Position numbers and translations under genes: made by a program. A DNA stretch of 64,000 nt, from positions 1 to 64,000 of the forward strand of contig JAOUOP010000043.1 of assembly GCA_029880325.1 (NCBI GenBank), given 5' to 3'. The notes under the pieces were generated by a model. That model searched no databases and was not told where the DNA came from. It saw only the letters and a program-made list of their open reading frames with translations. The stretch is from Myxococcales bacterium (GTDB lineage Bacteria; Myxococcota_A; Polyangia; Polyangiales; JAFGIB01). Position 1 is the stretch's first letter; every line of letters begins with the position of its first letter. Below, one piece after another: positions 51,563-59,431 of this stretch.

Positions 51563-53203
51563 ATGTCATCCAGCATCCTCATCGTAGAGAGCCAAAGGCA
51601 CGCCGCAAAAAAACTCGCGACGGAGATGGTCCGATTGGGTCATCGCGTCGCAGCCTGCGTGAGCAACGGCAGGGACGCCTGTCAGATGCTGCAGGAGTCG
51701 CACGGCAGCATCGAGCTGTGTCTGGTGTCGAGTTCCCTACATGGGTCGGTCAGCAGCTTGGAGCTGTTGAGGACGATTTCGCAGCAGTATGGAATCCCGC
51801 TGGTGCTGCTGCTTGGCTACGCCGAAGCCAAGGGTCTGGGTGAGGATGAGTGCGCCGATCTCAAGCTCGCCGGCTGCCTGCAGCGCCCGATCGACCCTCG
51901 CGCCTTGCGCATCACGCTGTACAATGCGCTACGGGCCGAAAAGCTCGAGCCGCGCCCGCGAGCGGCCGACTTCGGCCCCGAGCAAGTCGAGGCCCGAGCG
52001 CAAGCGGTTGGCGCCGCAGCCGGCGAGGGAGCCACCACGGGCCCGGGTGGTGACGCTGCCGACTGCGTTTCGGTCACCGAGCGATACGCATCGCTCGGGC
52101 GCGTGGCAGGTGCCGTGGCCCACGACCTCAAGTCCCTTTTGCAGGCTGTCAAAAGTGGCAGTTCGGCGCTGCTCGATTCGCGCGCCGAGGGTGACTGTCG
52201 GCGGCTTTTGGTCGAGGTCCAACATGCCGCGGCCCGCGCTTCTGTGCTCGTTCACGGGCTGCTGGCTTCCCAGCCTCGCGCGGCACGGGGCGATCGGGGC
52301 ATCGCCGTCGATGAGGTTCTGGACGCCATGCGGTTCGAACTCGAACGCGCATTGGGCGAGGGCACTCAAATGTCGATGCAACTCGACGCCGCGGAGTGTC
52401 CGGTTCGAATCGATCCCATCAGCCTCGAGCAGCTGATACGGAATCTGATCGCAAACGCGCGTGATGCGATGCCGGGCGGGGGTCACGTCACGGTTCGCAC
52501 GCGCGTCGTCGAGCGCCCGTCGCCGAGCGCGGGTGCTTCCTGCTGGATGGAACTCGTGGTCGAAGACACCGGCACAGGCATGCCCGGCGAGCTGCGCCAG
52601 CGCATTTTTGAGCCATTTTTCACCACCAAGGGAAGTCGCGGCACGGGCCTGGGCCTCACCACCGTGTACAATACCGTGCGCCAATGCAGCGGTACGGTCG
52701 ACGTCGAAAGTACACCGGGGGAGGGCACGACGTTCCGGATCGTGCTGCCCGGGGAAGGAGCCACCAGCTCGCTCGTGCCTTTGCTGCCCCAGTCGGTGCA
52801 ACCGACGAACCGCACGCGCCGACGGGCATTGGTGCTGGTGATCGATGATGAACCGTTGGTTCGTGAGATGGCCGCTCGCGTGGTCGAGGATCTGGGCCAT
52901 GAGGTGCTGGTCGCCGCGGGCGGCGAGCAGGCGCTTGTTCTCGTCGAGAGCAGAGGCGCGGCGATCGATCTGGTGTTGACCGACATCGTGATGAGCGGGC
53001 TCAACGGCTTCGAGGTGGTGGAGCAATGCTTCGAGCGTTTTCCGCAGGCTCGCGCGTTGTTCATGACGGGTTACACCGAGGGTTTCGTACGCGAAGCCTA
53101 CGGCAGTAGCCTGGAGCGGTTTGCCAGGCGATTGGACTTGCTCGAGAAGCCCTTCGATGTGCCTTCTTTGGTGAACAAGCTCGACGCGCTGATCGAGGCG
53201 TGA
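51563..53203 (+). CDS. Hybrid histidine kinase: pseudo-receiver, HisKA/HATPase, C-terminal receiver
   Basis: A 546-residue soluble kinase from ATG 51563 (GGGGAG 5 nt upstream). Residues 1-125 have the receiver fold, but the phospho-acceptor site reads LVSSSLHG with Ser in place of Asp (56-58), so it is a pseudo-receiver. The dimerisation helix has AHDLKSLL (His 187). The HATPase shows NLIANARDAMPGGG, EDTGTGMP and RGTGLGLTTVYN, the NtrB-like subclass. The C-terminal receiver (about 430-546) is intact: IDDEP, LVLTDIVMSG, LEKPF. It lies divergent to the XRE gene. Confidence 0.87.
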   Translation: MSSSILIVESQRHAAKKLATEMVRLGHRVAACVSNGRDACQMLQESHGSIELCLVSSSLHGSVSSLELLRTISQQYGIPLVLLLGYAEAKGLGEDECADLKLAGCLQRPIDPRALRITLYNALRAEKLEPRPRAADFGPEQVEARAQAVGAAAGEGATTGPGGDAADCVSVTERYASLGRVAGAVAHDLKSLLQAVKSGSSALLDSRAEGDCRRLLVEVQHAAARASVLVHGLLASQPRAARGDRGIAVDEVLDAMRFELERALGEGTQMSMQLDAAECPVRIDPISLEQLIRNLIANARDAMPGGGHVTVRTRVVERPSPSAGASCWMELVVEDTGTGMPGELRQRIFEPFFTTKGSRGTGLGLTTVYNTVRQCSGTVDVESTPGEGTTFRIVLPGEGATSSLVPLLPQSVQPTNRTRRRALVLVIDDEPLVREMAARVVEDLGHEVLVAAGGEQALVLVESRGAAIDLVLTDIVMSGLNGFEVVEQCFERFPQARALFMTGYTEGFVREAYGSSLERFARRLDLLEKPFDVPSLVNKLDALIEA

Positions 53204-53228
53204 GTACGCTCTGGAGCGTTCGCCGTTG

Positions 53229-54326
53229 CTACTCGTTGAGGAGCACGGTCGACTCATGCATCCAGCCCTCCGAGCCGTCCTGGACCTTGACCTTGTACCA
53301 CTCGCCCATGGTCTCGATGACCTCGACCTTGGCCTTGCGCGGAACCTTCATCTTGCGCTTGCTGCGGCGCTCGGGACCTTCGCGCAGCGCGGCGTTGCGA
53401 CTGGAAACGGTGGCGATCTTCTTCTTGGGCGCCGGCGGCGCGGCCGGCGCGGGTTCTGCTTTTTTCGGTGGCTCCAGCGACGCCCCCTGCAACGCCACCG
53501 CAGCCAGGGGCTTGACGGTGCCGTCGAGCAACATCGCTACCACGTTGTCGAGGGTGTGAGACTCGGCCTGGAAGTCGACGTAGTCGAAATTTTGCCCCTG
53601 CAGCTCACAGTCATCGTCGAGTTCGGCTTCCCAGGTATCCTGGATCACGTCGCTCGAGCGCGAGCGGGCGTTGCCGATCCACAAGACGGTGCCATCGCGG
53701 GCATCGAGCAGCTTGGCCTCCATCGAAACCTCGTAGTGGGGCAAGCGGTAGAGGCAGGCCTCGGTGTCCTTGTCGAAGTGCAGGCCGTCGTCGTCGGTCA
53801 CCACGTTGTCTTCGTCGACCTCGCGGCTCTGTCCTTCGCCGAGAGCGTAGTAGCGCGCCCGGCCGTCGACCTTGATCGACTGCAGCGAAAGCACGGCGTC
53901 GGCCTTGGTCTCCTTGCCCAGCAGCATGGCTTTCTCGGTGCCGGTGAACTTGCCAGCGCCCTTGCCCTTGGCCGCGCGCGCCACCACTTCCGACGAGATC
54001 ACCTCGAAGCCGGAGGCCAGCAGCGACTTTTCGACCTTGCCCATGTAGTAGTCGATCTTGCTGTCGCGGGCGTTGGGCGTTTCGACGTTTTCAATGGCGA
54101 CGGGTTTGTCGGGTGGCAGCAGCAGCACGCGGTGGTAGGCGTGGTCGCCGAGTTTCGCCGTCGGGGTGAGTTCGGAGGGCGGCGGCTTTTCCGGTGCGAC
54201 CTGGAGCGTCAACGCCGAGCCGCAGCCGCACGCGAAGCCAATGCAGAAGCCTGCCGAACTCAGCCACCCAGCCCAGCGTGCGTAGTTCGCAACTGGCGAC
54301 GACGATTTCTTCCCCATCAAGCCCAT
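53229..54326 (-). CDS. Exported protein with C-terminal SH3 domain, probably a lipoprotein
   Basis: A 365-residue protein. The leader contains SSAGFCIGFACGCGS, with possible lipobox Cys residues. The middle domain (HRVLLLPPDKPVAIENVETP, then KADAVLSLQSIKVDGRARYY and YEVSMEAKLLDARDGTVLWI) is like GNA1162/LpoB-type periplasmic domains. A Lys/Pro/Ala linker leads to an SH3b domain (AALREGPERRSKRKMKVPRK, GEWYKVKVQDGSEGWMHEST), usually a peptidoglycan- or protein-binding module. Function unknown. The gene converges with the hybrid kinase; ACGCT-CTGG-AGCGT at 53207-53220 lies between the stops. Confidence 0.65.
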   Translation of the reverse strand: MGLMGKKSSSPVANYARWAGWLSSAGFCIGFACGCGSALTLQVAPEKPPPSELTPTAKLGDHAYHRVLLLPPDKPVAIENVETPNARDSKIDYYMGKVEKSLLASGFEVISSEVVARAAKGKGAGKFTGTEKAMLLGKETKADAVLSLQSIKVDGRARYYALGEGQSREVDEDNVVTDDDGLHFDKDTEACLYRLPHYEVSMEAKLLDARDGTVLWIGNARSRSSDVIQDTWEAELDDDCELQGQNFDYVDFQAESHTLDNVVAMLLDGTVKPLAAVALQGASLEPPKKAEPAPAAPPAPKKKIATVSSRNAALREGPERRSKRKMKVPRKAKVEVIETMGEWYKVKVQDGSEGWMHESTVLLNE

Positions 54327-54486
54327 CGTGAGTCCTTATCAAGCTCAGGGCGAAACCACGCCCGGGTTCGAGTCGCGAGTGTAGACGCGTGTCCGAGAAA
54401 CTGACAAGCGCGCCGCCGGGGGCCTCGAGGGAGGCTCCCGAGCTTCGGATGGGCCCGAGGGGCGGCACAGGCCCAAGCGTCGCGCG

Positions 54487-55257
54487 TCAACTCGCCGGGC
54501 GGTCGGCGATGCGCTTGATCGCGTCCATCAGCTCGAGCGGCACCGGAAAGAGCGTGGTGGAGTTGTTGGAAGCGGCCACCTCCACCAGCGTCTGCAGGTA
54601 GCGCAGCTGCAGCGATCCCGGCTGTGAGGCGAGCACACCGGCGGCCTCGGCCAGCTTGGCCGAAGCCTGGAACTCACCCTCGGCGGCGATCACCTTGGCG
54701 CGCCGCTCGCGCTCGGCCTCGGCCTGGCGCGCCATGATGCGCTTCATCTCCTCGGGCAGCTCCACGTGCTTGACCTCGACGCTCGAGACCTTGATGCCCC
54801 AGGGGTCGGTCTGTTGGTCGATAAGTTCCTGGAGGTTGTCGTTGATCTTGTCGCGCTGGGCCAAAAGCTCGTCCAGTTCGACCGAGCCGAGCACCGAGCG
54901 CAGCGTGGTCTGGGCCAGCTGGCTGGTGGCGTAGAGGTAGTCGTGGACCTGCAGCACGGCCTTGTCCGGGTGCACCACGCGGAAGTAGATGACCGCGTTG
55001 ACGCTGGCCGAGACGTTGTCCTTGGTGATCACGTCCTGGGGCGGCACGTCGGAGACGATGGTGCGCAGGTCGACCTTTGCCATGCGGAAGAAGGGCGGAA
55101 AAACCAGGCGCAGACCCGGCTGCTTGACGCCGGTGTAACGCCCGAAGAAAAACATCACGCCGCGCTCGTACTCGGCAACGATGCGCAGCGAGCTGGCCAA
55201 GTAAAAGAGCAGCGCTCCGAGCGCCAGTGCACCACCGACCGGAAGTCCAAGGGTCAT
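54487..55257 (-). CDS. Slipin / stomatin-like SPFH membrane protein
   Basis: A 256-residue protein: one N-terminal membrane segment (about 5-25), then the SPFH domain starting [20 protein letters not shown], with [20 protein letters not shown] and [20 protein letters not shown]. The coiled coil [20 protein letters not shown] drives oligomerisation. Slipins organise membrane microdomains and are nearly always paired with a long NfeD, as here: the ATG overlaps the nfeD stop (ATGA). Confidence 0.92.
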   Translation of the reverse strand: MTLGLPVGGALALGALLFYLASSLRIVAEYERGVMFFFGRYTGVKQPGLRLVFPPFFRMAKVDLRTIVSDVPPQDVITKDNVSASVNAVIYFRVVHPDKAVLQVHDYLYATSQLAQTTLRSVLGSVELDELLAQRDKINDNLQELIDQQTDPWGIKVSSVEVKHVELPEEMKRIMARQAEAERERRAKVIAAEGEFQASAKLAEAAGVLASQPGSLQLRYLQTLVEVAASNNSTTLFPVPLELMDAIKRIADRPAS

Positions 55258-56690
55258 GTTTCCGCTTCCTTTTCCAGCTTCCGCTGCGAGTCCCCCGGAT
55301 TGCGCGAGCGCGCTTGCCGGGTGTCGGCTGTCCTCACCTGGAGGGTGAGGCCGTCCACGGCGACCACCTCGATCGCCGCGCCCCGATCCATAGGCACATC
55401 GCTGACCGCCCGCCATCGCTCGCCGTGGATGAAGACCTGACCGCCCTCGGGGCCCAGGGCCGAAAGCGCCTTGCCGCACTCGCCGACCAGGCCCTCGGAG
55501 CCCCCGGCGGCCCGTCGCCCGCGCAGCCTGGCGGCGGTCAGCGCCAACAGCAGCGATCCCAGGCTCAGCAGCGCCGCCAGCGGCAAGACCGAGCCCCAGC
55601 TCAGGCGCACGTCGGCGTCGGCGAAGAAGCGCGGATCGCTTTGGTCGATGAGCAGCGCCGAGCCCAGCAGCAAACAACCGAGCGCCGCAGCGGTCAGCAG
55701 TCCATAGCTGCTGATGTACATCTCGGCGACCATCAGCGCCGCGGCGATCACCAACAGCGCGATGCCGCCCAGGTTCACCGGCAAGAGGTTGAGGCCGATG
55801 GCACCCAATAGCAGGCACAGGGCCCCCAGCGCCCCCGGGATCGCCAGCCCCGGATTCTGCAGCTCCACCACGATGCCCAGCAGCCCCAGCATCAGCAGGG
55901 CGTAGGCCAGGTTGGGGTTGCCGAGGACCTCGAGCGCGCGCTGCTGAAGCGTGGGTTCGAAGTCGATGAGGCGCGCGCCGCTGAGCGACAGCGCTTGCGG
56001 TCCACCCTCGAGGTGCACGGAAAAGCCCTCCAGGGCATCCAGAAGGGTCGCCTCGTCGCTGGCGATGCGATCGATGATGCCAAGCTCGAGCGCCTCGCGG
56101 GCGGTGGCCGACTTGGACTCGCGCACGGCGGCCTCTGCCCACTCCAGGTTGCGCCCACGCTCTTCGGCGATCGAGCGGGCGAAGGCCGCGGTGTCGTTTT
56201 CGACCTTTTCGGCCATGTGCTCGCCGCCGGCCTTCTCCGGATCCTGACCCGTGCCCACCACGGGATGGGCCGCGCCGATGTTGGTGCCCGGGGCCATGGC
56301 CGCCACGTGGGCCGCCAGCGTGATGAAGACGCCGGCCGAGCCAGCGCGGGCGCCGCGAGGAGCGACGTAGGCGATCACCGCCACCTGTGCCCCCAAGAAG
56401 GCACGCACAATGCGGCGCGTTTCCTCGAGCATGCCACCGGGGGTGTCGATCACGACCAACAAGGCCACGCAGCGACGGCGCTCGCTCTCGGCGACCGCGT
56501 CCTGCAGGTAGCTGGCAGTGCCGGCGTTGACGATGCCGTCGAGTTCGGCGCGCAGCACGCAGGCGCCGCCGCCCTGGGACGCGACAGGGGCTGGCCCCAT
56601 GGGCAGCACCCATGGCAGCAGGGCCAGGGCCGCGCCGATCCAGGGGATCGCGCGTCGCAACGGCAGCCGACGGGCCGCTCGGGTGTTCAT
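55254..56690 (-). CDS. Long-form NfeD with ClpP-class serine protease domain
   Basis: A 478-residue protein from ATG 56690. It has a signal/anchor segment, then a ClpP/SppA-type protease domain. Strand [18 protein letters not shown] and [20 protein letters not shown] are followed by the nucleophile segment [15 protein letters not shown] and the Lys-containing [19 protein letters not shown], as in Pyrococcus NfeD, which cleaves its stomatin partner. Four or five membrane helices and a C-terminal OB-fold NfeD domain follow ([12 protein letters not shown]-like region, [20 protein letters not shown]). Confidence 0.9.
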   Translation of the reverse strand: MNTRAARRLPLRRAIPWIGAALALLPWVLPMGPAPVASQGGGACVLRAELDGIVNAGTASYLQDAVAESERRRCVALLVVIDTPGGMLEETRRIVRAFLGAQVAVIAYVAPRGARAGSAGVFITLAAHVAAMAPGTNIGAAHPVVGTGQDPEKAGGEHMAEKVENDTAAFARSIAEERGRNLEWAEAAVRESKSATAREALELGIIDRIASDEATLLDALEGFSVHLEGGPQALSLSGARLIDFEPTLQQRALEVLGNPNLAYALLMLGLLGIVVELQNPGLAIPGALGALCLLLGAIGLNLLPVNLGGIALLVIAAALMVAEMYISSYGLLTAAALGCLLLGSALLIDQSDPRFFADADVRLSWGSVLPLAALLSLGSLLLALTAARLRGRRAAGGSEGLVGECGKALSALGPEGGQVFIHGERWRAVSDVPMDRGAAIEVVAVDGLTLQVRTADTRQARSRNPGDSQRKLEKEAET

Positions 56691-56750
56691 GGGCCCAAGT
56701 GTCGCGGCAAAGCGGCGGGCGGGCAAACCGAGCGCCGTCGCCGCCTTACC

Positions 56751-56942
56751 TCAGCCCTCGGTCGAACTCGGCAGCTCTCCGCGGTAGCCCTCCATGAAGG
56801 CGCGGGTGAACTCGCCGGCGGCCAGGCGCGCACGCTCGCCCACCTTGGCCAGCAGTGCCGGCTGCTTGCGGCTCATCACCTCGAGGGCGAAGGCGCCCAC
56901 GAAGACCCCAGCGATTACGCCCAACATCAGCTTCGTCGTCAT
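56751..56942 (-). CDS. Small single-helix membrane protein (YtxH-like)
   Basis: A 63-residue peptide. GAGG lies 9 nt before ATG 56942. One hydrophobic segment (LMLGVIAGVFVGAFALEV) is followed by an amphipathic helix with Lys, Arg and Glu. The layout recalls YtxH/DUF883-type small proteins. Located between nfeD and the next helical protein on the same strand. Confidence 0.6.
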   Translation of the reverse strand: MTTKLMLGVIAGVFVGAFALEVMSRKQPALLAKVGERARLAAGEFTRAFMEGYRGELPSSTEG

Positions 56943-57027
56943 CTCCAAACCTCGCTCGTCGTGGCAACCATGGTCCGGGCGCCCGGTGACAGCCGTCCCG
57001 GGCGCGCGTTCGTCGTTCGGGGCGGCA

Positions 57028-57516
57028 TCAGGACTCGCCCTCGGAAGTGCTTGCTTCAGCCTTGGCTTCGGCGGCCTCTCCCGGCGCTCCGGCTTCGGTC
57101 TTGGCTTCGGTCTTGGCGGCCTGTTCGGGGGTCGCCGTCGCCCGCTTCTCGCCGGCCAGCTCCGGCGCCGGTCCGAAGTGCAGGTCGTGCAGCTGCTGCA
57201 CCACGTTCCAGAAGCGCCGATCGTCCTCCAGGGCCGCGTAGGCCTGGGCCGAGTGCTGGCGCACCAGCTCCGCCAGCTCGTTGAGCAGCTCGTAGACCTG
57301 GGCGTCACCGGCGGTCAGTCCCCGGCGCAGGCCCAGCCGCGAAAGCACCATCGACAGCGATCCGCCCAGGACGCCCGCCCATTCGGTGGCCACGCGCGAG
57401 GCACGCCCCAAGGAGCGACCGACGCTGGCGGCCAGCAGTGCCTCCTGGGCCGAGCCGCTGGCGGCTGCCGGGGCCCGTTCGGGGATCGGGACCTCGTCGG
57501 CTGTGGCTTCAGTCAT
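57028..57516 (-). CDS. Helical protein of unknown function with Ala/Glu-rich tail
   Basis: A 162-residue soluble or membrane-associated protein from ATG 57516. The central part is predicted helical (LGRASRVATEWAGVLGGSLS, LNELAELVRQHSAQAYAALE), phasin-like in texture. The last ~40 residues are Lys/Ala/Glu/Thr low-complexity. No family recognised. It is divergent from the Leu-Gly-repeat gene and may share its regulatory region. Confidence 0.55.
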   Translation of the reverse strand: MTEATADEVPIPERAPAAASGSAQEALLAASVGRSLGRASRVATEWAGVLGGSLSMVLSRLGLRRGLTAGDAQVYELLNELAELVRQHSAQAYAALEDDRRFWNVVQQLHDLHFGPAPELAGEKRATATPEQAAKTEAKTEAGAPGEAAEAKAEASTSEGES

Positions 57517-57611
57517 CGCGACTGCCTCCCATCACGCCCGCTCGCGGTGAAGTATCGGGGGGGGGGTACTATGTCGGGGCGAGGCGGCGGAGAACCAGCG
57601 TCCCTGTGGGC

Positions 57612-57656
57612 TTGCAGTCGCGCTGCAAAGTGGGGGCTCGCAGTCGAGCTGCAAAG
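57612..57656 (+). repeat. Two direct repeats of a small palindrome
   Basis: Units at 57613-57630 and 57639-57656 share GCAGTCG-GCTGCAAAG with one variable base in the middle and a different first base. Each is itself an inverted repeat (GCAG/CTGC). Spacing is 26 bp. They could be two sites for a dimeric regulator. Confidence 0.55.
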
Positions 57657-57784
57657 AAAGGCGGTCCGGGTCGCGTTCATCTCTACATCCGATCGCTTAC
57701 GGAGCCCGCGGTCAGCCCGGCCAGAGTGACGGGACCATCGAACGAGCAAGATCGATTAAGCCTCGAGAAATTCAAAAATGCAAT

Positions 57785-57799
57785 TGAAAATCGTTTTCA
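57785..57799. promoter_or_regulatory. Fur-box-like palindrome
   Basis: TGAAAAT-C-GTTTTCA is a 7-1-7 inverted repeat with one arm mismatch (T opposite G), matching the TGAnAATnATTnTCA form of ferric-uptake-regulator sites. It sits in an AT-rich island (57750-57815), 76 nt upstream of ATG 57876. It predicts iron-dependent control of the Mms6-like gene. No fur gene is in the window. Confidence 0.6.
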
Positions 57800-57875
57800 T
57801 CTTCATTAAGCTCGGTCTTGTCCTGCCCGGCCTGTGCACTGCGCCCAGGCCCTTTGAGGTGGGGAGAAGGTTGCC

Positions 57876-59186
57876 ATGGCCAACGTTGGAAACTCGATGA
57901 TCAGCATCAAGCTGCGCGGAGCGGACGCGCTGGCGGCCCTGCAGGGCAAGGGCGGCCTGATGGCTGCCAACCCCGGGCTTCCGGGTATGCTCGGCGCGGC
58001 CCCCGGCGGAGCGCCGATGGTCCAGATGCTCCCCATGCAGGGAGGTCACCAGCTGGTTCAGCTACCGGGCGGGCAGCTCGGGGCCGTGCACGTGGCGCCG
58101 CTGCAGGGCGGCGCGCCGGTGACGGTATTCAAGGCGCCGCTCGGCCAGGCGGCCATCGGTGGCTGGGTGCCCGCCGTGCAGACCGCCCAGACTCAGGCGA
58201 TGCCGGCGGTGACGGTAGCCCAGGGCGGCGTGATGCGGGGCGTGGAGATCGAAGGCGGACGCGCGGCCGTCGGCAAGGGTGCGGTCATGCGCGGCGTGGA
58301 GATCGAGGGCGGTCGTCGGGCCGCCATGGGCAAGGGCGCGGTGATGCGCGGCGCCGAAAACGAGGGCGGTCGCGCCATGGCCGCCAAGGCCGGCGGCAAG
58401 GGCGCGGTGATGCGCGGCGCCGAAAACGAGGGCGGTCGCGCCATGGCCGCCAAGGCCGGTGGCAAGGGCGCGGCGATGCGCGGCGCTGAAAACGAGGGCG
58501 GTCGCGCCATGGCCGCCAAGGCCGGTGGCAAGGGCGCGGCGATGCGCGGCGCTGAAAACGAGGGCGGTCGCGCCATGGCCGCCAAGGCCGGCAAGGCCGC
58601 CAAGGCCGGCGGCAAGGGCGCGGCGGTAACCCAGGCGGCGCCGGCAGTCCAGGCGGCGCCAGCGGTCCAGAACGCGGTGGCCACCACCCCCGCCGCCTGT
58701 CCCCCGGGCGCAGCGGCCAAGACCGTCGCAGGTGCGGCACCGTCGACTGCGGGCACGCCACTGGCGGCTCCGGCCAAGGCCACCGCGACCACCGCGACCA
58801 CCGCGACCACTGCGACCACCGCGACCACTGCGACCACCGCGACCACCGCGGCTCCGGCCAAGGTGGCCACCGCCGCCAGCAAGGTCGCCGGCGCGGCGGC
58901 GGCGGCGCCGAGTGCCACCGTGGCAGCAGCCCCGAGTGCTGCTGCGGCCGCGGTGCCCGCGAAGGTGGCGGCCACCACCGCGGCTACTACCGTGGCCACC
59001 AAGAGCGCGGTGGCCGGTGCGGCCACTGCCGGCACCATCTGGAGCGGCACCGGGCTCAGCCTGGGCCTGGGTCTGGGCCTGGGCGCCCTGGGGCCGGCCC
59101 TGCTGGTCGGGGCCTTGGGCCTGGCCGCCGCTGGAATCTACATGTTCCGGGCCGGCGGTGACGATGCGGTCTACGACGAGGTCTGA
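57876..59186 (+). CDS. Leu-Gly repeat protein with Mms6/MamD-like C-terminus
   Basis: A 436-residue protein; GGGGAGAAGG precedes ATG 57876. No signal peptide. The N-terminal ~110 residues (MISIKLRGADALAALQGKGG, VTVFKAPLGQAA) are followed by six MRG-containing repeats (118-235), the last four nearly identical 22-mers GKGAVMRGAENEGGRAMAAK. An Ala/Thr/Lys/Val-rich spacer with ATT triplets ends at 384. The C-terminus reads GTIWSGTGLSLGLGLGLGAL, then GPALLVGALGLAAAGIYMF and an acidic tail GGDDAVYDEV. Magnetospirillum Mms6 has GTIWTGKG, (LG)n, GPIILG and an acidic iron-binding tail, after a similar Ala/Lys/Thr-rich leader. I infer a membrane protein with an iron- or mineral-binding tail. Confidence 0.75.
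   Translation: MANVGNSMISIKLRGADALAALQGKGGLMAANPGLPGMLGAAPGGAPMVQMLPMQGGHQLVQLPGGQLGAVHVAPLQGGAPVTVFKAPLGQAAIGGWVPAVQTAQTQAMPAVTVAQGGVMRGVEIEGGRAAVGKGAVMRGVEIEGGRRAAMGKGAVMRGAENEGGRAMAAKAGGKGAVMRGAENEGGRAMAAKAGGKGAAMRGAENEGGRAMAAKAGGKGAAMRGAENEGGRAMAAKAGKAAKAGGKGAAVTQAAPAVQAAPAVQNAVATTPAACPPGAAAKTVAGAAPSTAGTPLAAPAKATATTATTATTATTATTATTATTAAPAKVATAASKVAGAAAAAPSATVAAAPSAAAAAVPAKVAATTAATTVATKSAVAGAATAGTIWSGTGLSLGLGLGLGALGPALLVGALGLAAAGIYMFRAGGDDAVYDEV
58228..58620 (+). repeat. Tandem coding repeats of about 66 bp
   Basis: Six units sharing the MRG motif. The last four are almost identical at the DNA level and encode 22-residue repeats. Near-identity of synonymous positions indicates recent duplication or gene conversion. 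A second array of 9-bp units (GCGACCACC and variants) lies at 58782-58850 and encodes the Ala-Thr-Thr run. Confidence 0.85.
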
Positions 59187-59218
59187 GCGGCCCCGACACG
59201 GCTGTGTCCGAAGCGCGC

Positions 59219-59255
59219 AGCCCCCTGCCAATCGCGGCAGGGGGCTTTCGCGTTT
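59219..59255 (+). terminator. Strong Rho-independent terminator after the Mms6-like gene
   Basis: GCCCCCTGCC (59220-59229) and GGCAGGGGGC (59236-59245) form a perfect 10-bp stem with a 6-nt loop, followed by TTTCGCGTTTT. It isolates the gene as a single transcription unit. Confidence 0.88.
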
Positions 59256-59431
59256 TGTGGCCGCAAACACGCGTCGATCGGCCGAATCGACCCCTGCGGT
59301 GGTGAGATTCACCTTTGCGCCGGCTGAATTCGGCTGCTGGAGGTGAAAAAGTCCGCAAAAGCCGCGTGGCACGGCCCTTGCGATGGTCTCCACCGAGCCC
59401 GGAATCGACGCGCCGGGTTCTGGAGGCAACC

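Larger units (their letters stand above)
57517..57875. other. 359-bp divergent region upstream of the Mms6-like gene
   Basis: It holds, in order, a run of ten G (57557-57566); two 18-bp near-identical hairpin units 26 bp apart, TTGCAG-TCGCG-CTGCAA (57612-57628) and GCAG-TCGA-GCTGC (57640-57652); an AT-rich patch from 57750; and the Fur-box-like palindrome at 57785-57799. The AT-rich patch is unusual for this genome and presumably contains the promoter. Confidence 0.5.

Noticed and set aside
52401-52420. GGTTCGAATC, a tRNA T-loop-like string
   Set aside because: It lies inside the hybrid kinase reading frame and no acceptor or anticodon arms can be folded around it.
55258-56613. Long upstream extension of the slipin frame through the nfeD gene
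   Set aside because: The slipin ATG at 55257 overlaps the nfeD stop and starts directly at the membrane segment; the extension is an out-of-frame reading of nfeD.
57876-59186. Calling the organism magnetotactic
   Set aside because: Only one Mms6-like gene is present; no mamA, B, E, K, M, O or mad genes are visible, so magnetosome formation is not supported by this window.
58062-59429. Long minus-strand frames opposite the Mms6-like gene
   Set aside because: They are the complement of a simple-repeat gene and give Gly/His/Arg or Ala/Val strings; the plus strand has the ribosome site, terminator and family match.
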